Shown here: positions 47,525 through 57,110 of the stretch, piece by piece
Position numbering within the stretch: position 1 is the stretch's first letter
Layout: every line of letters begins with the position of its first letter
Source: Acidimicrobiales bacterium
GTDB taxonomy: Bacteria; Actinomycetota; Acidimicrobiia; Acidimicrobiales; Iamiaceae
Length of the DNA: 64,000 nt
Direction: 5' to 3'
Assembly: GCA_035547835.1 (NCBI GenBank)
Contig: DASZTW010000018.1
Location: 23,619-87,618, forward strand
The notes under the pieces: generated by a model
Databases searched by the model: none
Seen by the model: the letters and a program-made list of their open reading frames with translations, nothing else
What the model was told of the DNA's origin: nothing
Program-made: the position numbers and the translations under genes

Positions 47525-48613
47525 ATGGCCGAAGCCAAGTCGCGGCGGGTCCAAGGCGCCGGGGTCACGCTCGCAGTGCAGGAATCGGGCCCGGTCGGTG
47601 CGCCCACGATCGTGCTGCTGCACGGCTATCCCGACACGCACGCGGTGTGGGATCTCGTCGCGGCCCGGCTGGCCGAGCGGTTCCACGTGGTCACGTACGA
47701 CGTGCGCGGCGCCGGCGCATCCGATTCGCCCACTCACATCGACGCCTACGCGCTCACCTTGTTGATGACCGACCTCCACGCGGTCGTCGACGCGGCGAGC
47801 CCTGGTCGGCCCGTGCACCTGGTGGGCCACGACTGGGGCTCGTTGCAGGGATGGGAGGCCGTCGTCGACCGCCAGCTCGACGGCCGGCTCGCCAGCTACA
47901 CGTCGATCTCTGGGCCGTCGCTCGATCACGTTCGGGATTGGACCCGCTTGCGGTTCAAGCGTCGCTCGCGCCACGACCTTCGCCAGCTCGTGTCGCAGGC
48001 AGGCAGGTCGTCGTACATCGCGGCGTTCCACACGCCGGGCGTGCAGTGGGCGGCCGAGCTCGGCGGTCGGCGGCTCGAGCGCGCTCGCAAGGTGTGGGCG
48101 GCGGGGCTGCGCCGGCGTGAAGGCGTGGACGTCGACGAGCAGTGGCCGCCGCCGAGCTTCGGCCACGACCTGGCTGCCGGCATGAGCCTGTACCGCGCCA
48201 ACATCGCCAAGAAGCTCCGTCGCGGCGAGCCGGCGCACACCGACGTGCCGGTGCAACTCGTCGTGGCCGAGCGCGACCCGTACGTCCCGCCTGCGTTGCT
48301 CGAGGGGCTCGACCAGGTCGCCGCCGATCTCCGGGTGCAGCGGATCGACGCTGGCCACTGGGTGCCGCGCAGCCATCCCGCGGAGGTCGCCGACCTGATC
48401 GCCACGTTCGTCGACGAGATCGAAGGCCGTGCGGCCGAGCCCGCCGACGGTGCCCCCGCTGGTGCGGGGTCTGGCGGTGCGGGAGGGCGCGCAGGCGGTT
48501 CGGCCAGCGGTACGAGGTCTGGTGCCGGGTCTGGCGGTGCCAGGTCTGCTGGCACGGGGTCTGGCGGTGCGGGAGGGCGCGCGGGCGGTTCGGCGTCGGA
48601 GGTGTCTGGGTGA
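47525..48613 (+). CDS. Alpha/beta hydrolase, epoxide-hydrolase-like
   Basis: A 362-residue hydrolase. HGYPDTHAVWD has the H-G-x-P oxyanion motif, DVRGAGASD follows, and GHDWGSLQGWE is a nucleophile elbow with Asp (as in epoxide hydrolases and haloalkane dehalogenases). The catalytic His lies in DAGHWVPRSHP. No signal peptide. The last 65 residues are Gly/Ala/Ser low complexity, encoded by near-identical DNA units around 48463-48605, probably non-catalytic. It is followed by a PF10118-type gene overlapping by 4 bp (GTGA). Confidence 0.85.
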   Translation: MAEAKSRRVQGAGVTLAVQESGPVGAPTIVLLHGYPDTHAVWDLVAARLAERFHVVTYDVRGAGASDSPTHIDAYALTLLMTDLHAVVDAASPGRPVHLVGHDWGSLQGWEAVVDRQLDGRLASYTSISGPSLDHVRDWTRLRFKRRSRHDLRQLVSQAGRSSYIAAFHTPGVQWAAELGGRRLERARKVWAAGLRRREGVDVDEQWPPPSFGHDLAAGMSLYRANIAKKLRRGEPAHTDVPVQLVVAERDPYVPPALLEGLDQVAADLRVQRIDAGHWVPRSHPAEVADLIATFVDEIEGRAAEPADGAPAGAGSGGAGGRAGGSASGTRSGAGSGGARSAGTGSGGAGGRAGGSASEVSG

Positions 48614-49506
48614 GCGCCGCGCCGGTTCGCTCGGGCGGCGTCGACAGCGGCGCCGCGGCGCCACCGATTCGGGCACGCGCCACCCGCTTCGACCTGTCCG
48701 CGACGCCCGTCCATTGGGTGCCCGGCGACGCGCAGACGACCCACACGATCAACGTCTTGCACTTGTTCCTCCCCCCGGGAGAGCGGTGGTTCTGCGACGT
48801 GTACCGCGACGCGCTGCCGCTGATCACCGACCCGCAACTGCGGGCCGATGCCCGCGGGTTCGTGGGCCAGGAGGCCACGCACGCCAAGGCGCACGATGGT
48901 GGGCTCGAGATGCTGGCCAGGCAGGGGATCGACTTGCGGCGCGAGGTGGCGCGGGCCGACCGGATCCGCATCGGGGCGCGCAAGGTGATCCGCAAGCTGC
49001 CGCCCGGCCTGCGCCGACGCGTGTTGACCGCCGAGTTGGGTGCGATCGCCGCCATCGAGCACTTCACGGCCGTGCTCGGCGTGTGGGTGATCGAGGATTC
49101 GGTTCGCCTCGATGAGGTCGGCGCGGATCCGGCGATGGTCGACCTGTTGCGCTGGCACGGGGCAGAGGAGGTCGAGCATCGGGCCGTGGCGTTCGACATC
49201 TTCGAACATCTCGGCGGCTCGTACGCGCGGCGAGCGTTCAGCATGGCCGTCGCCGCGGTCGGGTTGACGGCGGCGTGGATGGCGGCCACGCAGGTGTTGA
49301 TGCGCCTCGACCCTGACACCGCCGAACGTGCTCACTGGCGCACGTTCCGCGAGGCGGGCGAGGACGGGCGGCTCCCCATGTTCCGCTCGATCGTCGACTC
49401 GATCCCGGGTTACCTCCGCCGTGATCACCACCCGAGCCAGGTCGGCCACACCGAGCTCGCCTTGGCGTACCTCGCCACATCCCCCGGCGTCGCCCACCGC
49501 CCCTGA
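48610..49506 (+). CDS. Predicted metal-dependent hydrolase (PF10118-like)
   Basis: A 298-residue protein that matches the metal-dependent hydrolase family PF10118. Helical, with putative ligands in GQEATHAKAH, AIEHFTAVLG and WHGAEEVEHRAVAFD, a ferritin-like Glu/His pattern. VPGDAQTTHTINVLHLFLPPGERWF near the N-terminus is family typical. Activity not proven in this family. Coupled to the hydrolase before it (GTGA), suggesting related detoxification or lipid metabolism. Confidence 0.8.
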   Translation: MSAAPVRSGGVDSGAAAPPIRARATRFDLSATPVHWVPGDAQTTHTINVLHLFLPPGERWFCDVYRDALPLITDPQLRADARGFVGQEATHAKAHDGGLEMLARQGIDLRREVARADRIRIGARKVIRKLPPGLRRRVLTAELGAIAAIEHFTAVLGVWVIEDSVRLDEVGADPAMVDLLRWHGAEEVEHRAVAFDIFEHLGGSYARRAFSMAVAAVGLTAAWMAATQVLMRLDPDTAERAHWRTFREAGEDGRLPMFRSIVDSIPGYLRRDHHPSQVGHTELALAYLATSPGVAHRP

Positions 49507-49558
49507 GCCCACCTCAGCTCACCTCACCTCACCCGGCTCCACCGCCAAGATCCTGCGA

Positions 49559-49670
49559 TTCGTGCAGAAGTGGTTGGTATCCGGCCAAAATTGCACGAAG
49601 TTCGCCGGATGGCCTGGGGGTGAGCGCTCTTCGGGCAGAAGTGGTTGCTATACAGCCAAAATTGCACGAA
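49559..49670. repeat. Doublet of 41-bp units with inverted ends
   Basis: Unit 1 (49559-49599) and unit 2 (49630-49670) each begin with TTCGTGCA or TTCGGGCA and end with TGCACGAA, so each is a short inverted-end element. The inner 25 bp are the same except for 3 changes. The pair is separated by 30 bp, and the outer flanks TGCGATTCGTGCA and TGCACGAATCGCA are an inverted repeat too. It is less GC-rich than its surroundings. It lies in the 408-bp gap 49507-49914, where I see no gene. Confidence 0.75.
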
Positions 49671-49737
49671 TCGCAAGAGATTGGCGACCGGCGGCGGGCG
49701 GGGGTGGTCGCTCACGGGGGTGGGATGAGCACGGGGG

Positions 49738-49914
49738 GTGGGGATGGGGCCCCCAGGGATGACCCCTAGGGTCCCATTTGGGAAAAGTCTGGGGTCGCGA
49801 CGGCTGGGCACCGGTTGTTCACCGTGCCATCATCGGATCCACGAAGTCGGAGGGCGGCCGTTTGATGGGGTGCCTCCGCGGGCGATGGTCTACGGGCCAG
49901 GAGGGCAAGAAATC
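49738..49914 (+). promoter_or_regulatory. Structured leader upstream of the giant repeat gene
   Basis: The region before the preferred GTG start has several stem candidates: GACCCCTAGGGTC (49766-49778) and GGCACCGG/CCGTGCC around 49806-49827. AGGAGG at 49899-49904 is a strong ribosome-binding site 10 bases before GTG 49915. The reading frame is open here but encodes atypical residues, so it is more likely 5' UTR. No riboswitch class was recognised. Confidence 0.4.
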
Positions 49915-52900
49915 GTGGCGAAGCACGAGCAGGACACGACCGTCAACGCTGCCGACGGCGAAGAGAAGCACGGCGCACTGGCCCGGCGGGCCATCCGCAA
50001 TGCGCTGTTGTCGGTGTCCGGTGGTGCGGTGATCGCGGTTGCGGGGGTGGCGGGCGCCTCCGCGGCCAGCGCGCAGACCGCACCACCGCCGGCACCGGCC
50101 ACCCAGAGCACTGGGAGCCAGGGGAACCAGTCGACGGGCTCGGCCCAGTCGACGACGCAGGGTGCCAACGCGGTCGGCAACAAGGCCGACAACGGCACGA
50201 CCCAGACCCTCACGGTGCAGGGGACGCTCGGTGTGGTGCAGATCGTGCACCAGACCTCGACGGTCACCAACACGGGTAACGCCAACGCCAACACCGGGAA
50301 CAACACGGTGGTCGGCAACAACTCGAACAACAGTGCCTCTGGCACGCAGACGCCAACCGTTTCGCCCGCGGGCGGTGTCGCAAACGTCAACGGCCAGGCC
50401 ACGAACAACTCGACCGGGTCGGCCAGCAGCACCACGGGTGCGGCTTCGGCCACTGGCAACATCGCCAACAACAACATCAACCAGACGGCCACCGGCAGCG
50501 CCGTCGGTCAGCTCGGCGGCGTCCTGATCATCCACCAGGACGCCAACGTCGTGAACGAGGGCACGGCCAACGCCAACACCGGCGGCAACCGCGCCGGCGG
50601 AAACCTGAGCGACAACAACAACGCCCTCGACCAGACCTCGGGCGGCACGGCCACCATCGCCAACCTCGACGGGTCGGCCACCAACGCCTCGAACGGTTCG
50701 GCCACCATCAAGACCGGTGACGCCAACGCCACCGGCAACAACTCGAACACCAACGTCACGCAGACCGCGAACGGCACCGCCGGTGGCGCGCTCGGCGGCG
50801 TGATGATCCTCCACCAGAACACCAACGTCACCAACCTCGGCTACGGCACCGCCAACACCGGTGGCAACCGCGCCGGCGGCAACTTGAGCGACAACAGCGC
50901 GTCGCTCACGCAGTCGAACACGCCTGGTGGCGCCCCAGCCGTCGACGACTCGGTGGCCAAGGCTGACGGCACGGCGAGCAACGACTCCGACGGATCCGCC
51001 TCGATCACGACCGGTGGCGCCACGGCCACGGGCAACAAGTCGACCACCAAAGTCACGCAGAACGCGAACCTGAACCTCGTCGGCGGCGGTACGGTCCTCG
51101 CCGACCAGAACAGCGACGTCACCAACCGCGGCCGGGCGGTCGCCAACACCGGTGGCAACCGTGCCGGCGGCAACTTGAGCGACAACGACGCCGACGTCGA
51201 CCAGAGCGCCTCGACCGGCGGCGCCGGCAACGGCGATGCCGTGGCCGCCACCTTCGGCAAGGCCGCGAACACCTCGGACGGCGACGCCTCGATCAACACG
51301 GGCAACGCCTCGGCAACTGGCAACGACGCCACCACCAACGTCACGCAGAACCTGACGGTCAACGCCGACGCGAGCGCGGTGGTCGACGCCGACCAGAACA
51401 GCAGCATCACCAACCGCGGCTTCGGCATCGCCAACACCGGTGGCAACCGCGCCGGCGGCAACCTGAGCGACAACGACGCCGACGTCGACCAGTCGGCCGA
51501 CACGGGTGGCGCCACGCTCGACACCGTCGGCTCCGACTTCGGGCTCGCCACCAACGACTCGAAGGGCTCCGCTTCGATCACGACCGGGTCGGCTTCGGCC
51601 ACCGGCAACAAGTCGACGTCGTCCACGACGCAGTCGTCGGACATCGAGGTGCCCGACACTTCGGTCGTCGACGTCGACCAGAACGCCTCGACCCGGAACC
51701 GGGGCCTGGGCATCGCCAACACCGGCGGCAACCGCGCCGGCGGCAACTTGAGCGACAACGACGCCGACGTCGACCAGTCGGCCACCACCGGCGCCAGCGG
51801 GCTCGACACCGTGGCCGCCACGTTCGGCCAGGCCACGAACGGCTCCGACGGCGACGCCTCGATCCACGCCGGCTCCGCCACGAGCGTCGGCAACAACGCG
51901 GGCACGATCACGATGCAGAGCGCGTCGGTCGACCCGGCCGTGAGCAACGTCGACCAGAACGCCTCGACCCGGAACGGGGGTCTGGGCATCGCCAACACCG
52001 GTCGCAACCGCGCCGGCGGCAACCTCAGCGACAACGATGCCGACGTCGACCAGGACTCGACGGCCACGGGCGGCACCGGCGACGTCGTCGGCCAGACCGA
52101 CGGCACGGCCAGCAACGACTCCGACGGCACGGCCTCGATCACGACCGGCGCCGCCACGGGCACCGGCAACATGTCGACCAGCTCGACCACCCAGTCGGCT
52201 TCGGTCGACAACGGCACGGGCGTCGTCGACGTCGATCAGACCGCCAGCACCACCAACCGCGGCTTCGGGCGCGCCAACACCGGCGATAACGAGGCCGGTG
52301 GCAACAACAGCGACAACGACGCATCGGCGTCGCAGACGGCCAGCGCCACCGGCGGGGCCGACGTGATCGCGCAGGGCAACGGCTCGGCCACCAACGACTC
52401 TGACGGCACCGCCTCGATCACGACCGGTGCGGCGACGGCCACCGGCAACAAGGCGACGTCGACCACGACGCAGTCGGCTGACGTGACCGGCGACCCCGGC
52501 GTGGTCGACATCGACCAGGCCGCGGACACCAGCAACCAGGGCAACGCCACCGCCAACACCGGCTACAACGAAGCCACCGGCAACAACAGCGACAGCGACG
52601 CCTCGCCCGACCAGGACATCACGCTCACCTCGGGCGGCGGTGCGGGCGGCGACGTCGCCGCCAACGCCACGCTGAACGCCTCGAACACGTCGGACGGCAC
52701 GGCCCGGATCACGACGGGGGCCGCCAACGCGGCCGGCAACAACTCCACCTCGTCGACCACCCAGTCGGCCTCGGCCGACCCGGGCGTCGCCGACATCGAC
52801 CAGACCGCGAGCACCTCGAACTCCGGGCAGGCCGGCGCCAACACCGGCTACAACGAGGCCACCGGCAACAACAGCGACAACGAGGCCTCGCCGAGCCAGG

Positions 52901-55900
52901 ACGTCACGGTCGACGTCACCAACGCCCCCGGTGGCAACCAGTCGGGCGGCGACGTCGGCACCAACGCCACGCTGAACGCCAGCAACGACTCCGACGGCAC
53001 GGCCACGATCACGACCGGTGCCGCGACCGCCGCGGGCAACAAGTCGACCTCGACCACGACCCAGTCCGCTGACGTCACCGGCGACGCCGGCGTGGTCGAC
53101 ATCGACCAGACGGCCGACACCACCAACCAGGGCTACGGCGGCGCCAACACCGGCTACAACGAGGCCACCGGCAACAACAGCGACAACACCGCCTCCCCGG
53201 AGCAGGACGTCACGGTCACCGTCACCAACGCACCGACCGGTGACCAGTCGGGCGGCGACGTCGGCACCAACGCCACGTTGAGCGCCAGCAACAAGTCGGA
53301 CGGCACCGCCTCGATCACGACCGGCGCGGCGACCGCTGGCGGTTCCGACTCCACGTCGACGACCACGCAGTCGGCTTCGGCCGACCCGGGCGTCGCCGAC
53401 ATCGACCAGACGGCCGACACCGGCAACCTCGGCTACGGCTACGGCAACACGGGTTACAACGGCGCCACCGGCAACAACAGCGACAACACCGCCTCCCCGG
53501 AGCAGGACGTCACGGTCACGGTCACCAACGCCCCCGGCGGTGACGAGGCGGGCGGCGACGTGGGCACCAACGCCACGTCGAACGCCAGCAACGACTCCGA
53601 TGGCAGCGCGACGATCTCGACCGGCGCGGCCACGGTCCAAGGCAACAAGTCGACCTCGGGCACGACGCAGGACGCCAGCGTCGACGGCACCACGGGCGTC
53701 GCCAACCTCGACCAGACGGCCGACACCGGCAACTACGGCTACGGCTACGGCAACACCGGTTACAACGGTGCCACCGGCAACGACAGCAGCAACGACGCCT
53801 CCCCGGAGCAGGACGTCACCGCCACGGTCACCAACGCCCCCGGCGGTGACGAGGCGGGCGGCGACGTCGGCACCAACGCGACGTCGACCTCGTCGAACAA
53901 GTCGAACGGCAGCGTTTCGATCACCACCGGTGCGGCCACGGTCGGTGGCAACGACAGCCACTCGGACACCAACCAGGGCTCGAGCGTCAGCGGCGACAAC
54001 GGCGTGGTGCAGGGCAGCCAGAGCGCCAGCACCACCAACAACGGCTACGGCTACGGCAACACGGGTTACAACGGCGCCACCGGCAACGACAGCGACAACA
54101 CCGCCGAGCCGGAACAGGACGTCACGGCCACGGTCACCAACGCACCGACCGGCGACGAGGCCGGCGGCGACGTGGGCACCAACGCCACGCTGAACGCCAG
54201 CAACGACTCCAACGGCAGCGCCACGATCACGACGGGCGCCGCGAACGTCAGCGGCAACAAGTCGACCTCGGGAATCACGCAGGGCTCCATGGTCGACCCG
54301 GCCGTGGCCCAGTCGCACCAGACCGGCACCATCACCAACGATGGCACTGCATTCGCCGACACGGGCGACAACGAGGCCGATGGCAACGACTCCGACAACA
54401 ACGACCTGCGGGTCGTGCCGAGCCAGGACGTCACGGTCAACGTCAGCAACGCACCCGGTGGCGACGAGGCGGGCGGCGACACGTCGACCAACGCGACGCT
54501 GAACGCCTCGAACAAGTCGAACGGGAGCGCCTCGGTCACCTCCGGCGCAGCGACGGCCAACGGCAACGCCTCGACCTCGGCGGTCACCCAGGGCGCCGAC
54601 GTGACGGGCTCCCCGACCGGCTTGGTGGCGCAGTCGGACCAGGCCGGCACGATCGCCAACGACGGCTACGCCAGCGCCAACTCCGGCTACAACACGGCCA
54701 CGGGTAACGAGAGCGCCAACGGCGCCGTGCCGAGCCAGGACGTGACGGTCTCGGCCGTCAACGCCGGCACGGGCGACCTCGGTGGCGGCGACGTCGGCAC
54801 CAACGCCACGCTGAACGCCAGCAACGACTCCGACGGCAGCGCGTCGATCACCAGCGGCGCGGCCACCGCCAACGGCAACAAGAGCACCTCGGCGGTCACC
54901 CAGGGCGCCGACGTCTCGAGCACCGCCCCTGGCGGTGTGGTCGACGCCGACCAGTCCGGCGCAGTCGACAACTCCGGCACGGCTTACGCGAGCAGCGGCA
55001 CCAACACGGGGACCGGCAACGAGAGCACCAACTCGGCCTCGCCGTCGCAGGCGACCACGGTCACCGCGACGAACGCCCCCGGTGGCGACGAGGCTGGTGG
55101 CGACACCGCCACCAACGCCACGCTGAACGCCACCAACTCCTCGAAGGGCAGCGCGACCATCCGCACGGGTGCCGCGGCCGCGACCGGCAACGACAGCAAC
55201 TCGGGCATCACGCAGGGGGCTTCGGCTGAGGACCAGGCACCTGGTTCGGTCGTGAACGTCAACCAGACCGGCGCCGCCTCCAACAGCGGCACCGGATCCG
55301 CCGACAGCGGTGGGAACGACGCGTACGGGAACGAGAGCACCAACACCTCGACCCCGACCCAGAGCCTCACCGTGACCGCGACCAACACTCCGGCCGGCAC
55401 CCTGACCGGTGGCGACACCGCCACCAACGTGACCGGCACGGCCAGCAACACGTCGGACGGGTCGGCTTCGGTCACTTCGGGTTCGGCGTCGGCCACGGGC
55501 AACCACGCCCAGAGCTCGGTCGACCAGGGCACCGACATCGACCCGGCCGTCGCCGACGTCGACCAGACCTCGTCGATCGACAACTCCGGTTTCGCCACGG
55601 CCAACAGCGGCGCCAACAACGCCACCGGCAACGAGAGCTCCAACACGGCGTCGTCGGACCAGAGCCCGACGATCACGGTCAGCAACTCCGGCTCGCCGCA
55701 AGAGGAAGGCGACGTCAGCACCAACGTCACCGGCACGACGACCAACACGTCGAACGGCACGGCGTCGATCACCACCGGCGCAGCATCGGCGACCGGCAAC
55801 GACGCCACCAACCACGCCGGCCAGACCGCCAGCGTCACCGGCGACCCGACCGCAGTGGTCGACGCCGACCAGACGTCGTCGATCGGCAACGACGGTTCGG

Positions 55901-56901
55901 CTACGGCCGAGAGCGGCGGCAACACTGCGTACGGGAACGCGTCGACCAACGACGCGACCCTCACGCAGTCGCCGGCGGTGACGGTGAGCGGCGCCAGCCA
56001 GGACGTGGCCACGAACATCACCGGCACCGACACCAACATGTCGGACGGTACCGGCACGGTGGCCGCCGGTGCGGCCAACGCCACCGGCAACCACGCCGGC
56101 AACGACGTGACCCAGACGGCGTCGATCGACCCGGCGGTGGTCCTCTCGGACCAGACCTCGACGATCGACAACACCGGTACGGCGACGGCTGACAGCGGCC
56201 TGAACACCGCCGGCGGCAACTCGTCGACGAACACCGCCAACCTCACCCAGAACCCGACGGTGATCGCACCGACGGCGACGGGCGACGTGGTCGTCAACCA
56301 GAACGGCCTGAGCGGGAGCGAGTCGCACGGCACGGCCGGCGTGACCACAGGTCCGGCAGGGGCAACCGGCGACGACGCCGCCAACCACGTGGCGCAGGTG
56401 TCCGACATCACCTCGACTGGGCCGGCGCTGCCGAACCAGACCTCGACGCTGAACAACTTCGGCAACGCCACCGCCAACGTGGGCGGGAACTCGTCGGCCG
56501 GCAACACGTCGACCAACGCGGCAAACCTCACGCAGTCGCCGTTCATCGACCCGGTGGCCGCCGTCGTCAACATCAACGGCGTGGCCTTCAACCGGTCCGA
56601 CGGCACGGGCACGATCGGCAGCGGCACCGGTACGACGCCGACGCCGACCCCGACTCCCACGCCGACGCCGACGCCGACCCCGACCCCGACCCCCACGCCG
56701 ACTCCCACGCCGACGCCGACGCCGACCCCCACGCCGGGGACGGTGCAGGCGGCGAGCACGGGTTCGGCTGCGGTCCCGGCCTCGGGCTTGGCGCACACCG
56801 GCGCCCCGCTCGACGAGGAGGCCCTGCTGGGTCTGCTCCTCTTGCTCGCCGGCATCCCGGTCACGCGGCTGGCGCGGCGTCGCCGGCGCAGCGAGGGCTG
56901 A
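49915..56901 (+). CDS. Giant secreted repeat protein with LAHTG sorting-type signal
   Basis: About 2,328 residues. A signal peptide (ALLSVSGGAVIAVAGVAGASAASA, cleavage near residue 52) is followed by about 21 tandem repeats of 90-105 residues. Each repeat has a consensus like ANTGGNRAGGNLSDNDADVDQ and a second half GSASITTGAATATGNKSTSxTTQ, so the unit looks doubled. It is made of Asn, Thr, Ser, Gly, Ala and Asp, with no Cys or Trp that I can see, and is acidic. A (Pro-Thr)n stalk follows, then LAHTG (residues 2292-2296), a hydrophobic stretch and an RRRRR tail. LAxTG is the class E sortase motif, so covalent wall anchoring is likely. The repeats resemble beta-solenoid/curlin-like proteins; adhesion or biofilm matrix is inference. 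Confidence 0.88.
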   Translation: MAKHEQDTTVNAADGEEKHGALARRAIRNALLSVSGGAVIAVAGVAGASAASAQTAPPPAPATQSTGSQGNQSTGSAQSTTQGANAVGNKADNGTTQTLTVQGTLGVVQIVHQTSTVTNTGNANANTGNNTVVGNNSNNSASGTQTPTVSPAGGVANVNGQATNNSTGSASSTTGAASATGNIANNNINQTATGSAVGQLGGVLIIHQDANVVNEGTANANTGGNRAGGNLSDNNNALDQTSGGTATIANLDGSATNASNGSATIKTGDANATGNNSNTNVTQTANGTAGGALGGVMILHQNTNVTNLGYGTANTGGNRAGGNLSDNSASLTQSNTPGGAPAVDDSVAKADGTASNDSDGSASITTGGATATGNKSTTKVTQNANLNLVGGGTVLADQNSDVTNRGRAVANTGGNRAGGNLSDNDADVDQSASTGGAGNGDAVAATFGKAANTSDGDASINTGNASATGNDATTNVTQNLTVNADASAVVDADQNSSITNRGFGIANTGGNRAGGNLSDNDADVDQSADTGGATLDTVGSDFGLATNDSKGSASITTGSASATGNKSTSSTTQSSDIEVPDTSVVDVDQNASTRNRGLGIANTGGNRAGGNLSDNDADVDQSATTGASGLDTVAATFGQATNGSDGDASIHAGSATSVGNNAGTITMQSASVDPAVSNVDQNASTRNGGLGIANTGRNRAGGNLSDNDADVDQDSTATGGTGDVVGQTDGTASNDSDGTASITTGAATGTGNMSTSSTTQSASVDNGTGVVDVDQTASTTNRGFGRANTGDNEAGGNNSDNDASASQTASATGGADVIAQGNGSATNDSDGTASITTGAATATGNKATSTTTQSADVTGDPGVVDIDQAADTSNQGNATANTGYNEATGNNSDSDASPDQDITLTSGGGAGGDVAANATLNASNTSDGTARITTGAANAAGNNSTSSTTQSASADPGVADIDQTASTSNSGQAGANTGYNEATGNNSDNEASPSQDVTVDVTNAPGGNQSGGDVGTNATLNASNDSDGTATITTGAATAAGNKSTSTTTQSADVTGDAGVVDIDQTADTTNQGYGGANTGYNEATGNNSDNTASPEQDVTVTVTNAPTGDQSGGDVGTNATLSASNKSDGTASITTGAATAGGSDSTSTTTQSASADPGVADIDQTADTGNLGYGYGNTGYNGATGNNSDNTASPEQDVTVTVTNAPGGDEAGGDVGTNATSNASNDSDGSATISTGAATVQGNKSTSGTTQDASVDGTTGVANLDQTADTGNYGYGYGNTGYNGATGNDSSNDASPEQDVTATVTNAPGGDEAGGDVGTNATSTSSNKSNGSVSITTGAATVGGNDSHSDTNQGSSVSGDNGVVQGSQSASTTNNGYGYGNTGYNGATGNDSDNTAEPEQDVTATVTNAPTGDEAGGDVGTNATLNASNDSNGSATITTGAANVSGNKSTSGITQGSMVDPAVAQSHQTGTITNDGTAFADTGDNEADGNDSDNNDLRVVPSQDVTVNVSNAPGGDEAGGDTSTNATLNASNKSNGSASVTSGAATANGNASTSAVTQGADVTGSPTGLVAQSDQAGTIANDGYASANSGYNTATGNESANGAVPSQDVTVSAVNAGTGDLGGGDVGTNATLNASNDSDGSASITSGAATANGNKSTSAVTQGADVSSTAPGGVVDADQSGAVDNSGTAYASSGTNTGTGNESTNSASPSQATTVTATNAPGGDEAGGDTATNATLNATNSSKGSATIRTGAAAATGNDSNSGITQGASAEDQAPGSVVNVNQTGAASNSGTGSADSGGNDAYGNESTNTSTPTQSLTVTATNTPAGTLTGGDTATNVTGTASNTSDGSASVTSGSASATGNHAQSSVDQGTDIDPAVADVDQTSSIDNSGFATANSGANNATGNESSNTASSDQSPTITVSNSGSPQEEGDVSTNVTGTTTNTSNGTASITTGAASATGNDATNHAGQTASVTGDPTAVVDADQTSSIGNDGSATAESGGNTAYGNASTNDATLTQSPAVTVSGASQDVATNITGTDTNMSDGTGTVAAGAANATGNHAGNDVTQTASIDPAVVLSDQTSTIDNTGTATADSGLNTAGGNSSTNTANLTQNPTVIAPTATGDVVVNQNGLSGSESHGTAGVTTGPAGATGDDAANHVAQVSDITSTGPALPNQTSTLNNFGNATANVGGNSSAGNTSTNAANLTQSPFIDPVAAVVNINGVAFNRSDGTGTIGSGTGTTPTPTPTPTPTPTPTPTPTPTPTPTPTPTPTPTPGTVQAASTGSAAVPASGLAHTGAPLDEEALLGLLLLLAGIPVTRLARRRRRSEG
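56632..56736. repeat. (Thr-Pro) codon repeat encoding the stalk
   Basis: Alternating ACG/ACC/ACT and CCG/CCC codons give about 17 Thr-Pro units. The synonymous mixture (CGACGC, CCACGC and so on) keeps a 6-bp periodicity. Such tracts may vary in length between strains by slippage in 6-bp steps without loss of frame. They act as an extended spacer before the wall anchor. Confidence 0.85.
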
Positions 56902-56921
56902 GGCGAAGCAACTCCGTGGAA

Positions 56922-56961
56922 GGTGGCTGAGTTGCCGGGCCCGACCGGCAACTCAGCCACC
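56922..56961. terminator. Perfect 17-bp stem hairpin after the giant gene
   Basis: GGTGGCTGAGTTGCCGG and CCGGCAACTCAGCCACC are an exact 17-bp inverted repeat around a 6-base loop (GCCCGA). It starts 21 bp after the stop codon of the giant gene. There is no T-run after it, so it may be a rho-independent terminator of the actinobacterial kind or an mRNA 3'-end stabiliser. Confidence 0.75.
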
Positions 56962-57110
56962 CACATGGCAAACTGGTACAGCTGCAAGGGCGCAGCGATT
57001 GGGTGACGACCACGGCGACCGCCAGAGGGGGTGGGAGCCGAACCGGGCGGTAAGGGCACACGTCCAACGAGGTCGTTTCGGAGGGGCGTGTCCACGCAGG
57101 GCGGAAAACT

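Noticed and set aside
49738..49914. N-terminal extension of the giant protein
   Set aside because: It would place 59 atypical residues, including two Cys and a His pair, before a normal signal peptide; AGGAGG before GTG 49915 supports the shorter form.
49819..56796. A 2,325-codon open frame on the minus strand
   Set aside because: It is the antisense shadow of the repeat gene. Its product is Arg/Gly/Val-rich with no signal, and high GC with fixed codon bias keeps this frame open.
49900..56900. CRISPR array or non-coding satellite
   Set aside because: The repeats are 270-315 bp and in frame, with third-position changes and a signal peptide and sorting signal at the ends, so it is coding.
56962..57110. 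Riboswitch (c-di-AMP or c-di-GMP type) before the gene at 57111
   Set aside because: Some GGGAGCC- and GGTGACG-like stretches, but the consensus pairing of these classes could not be matched by eye.
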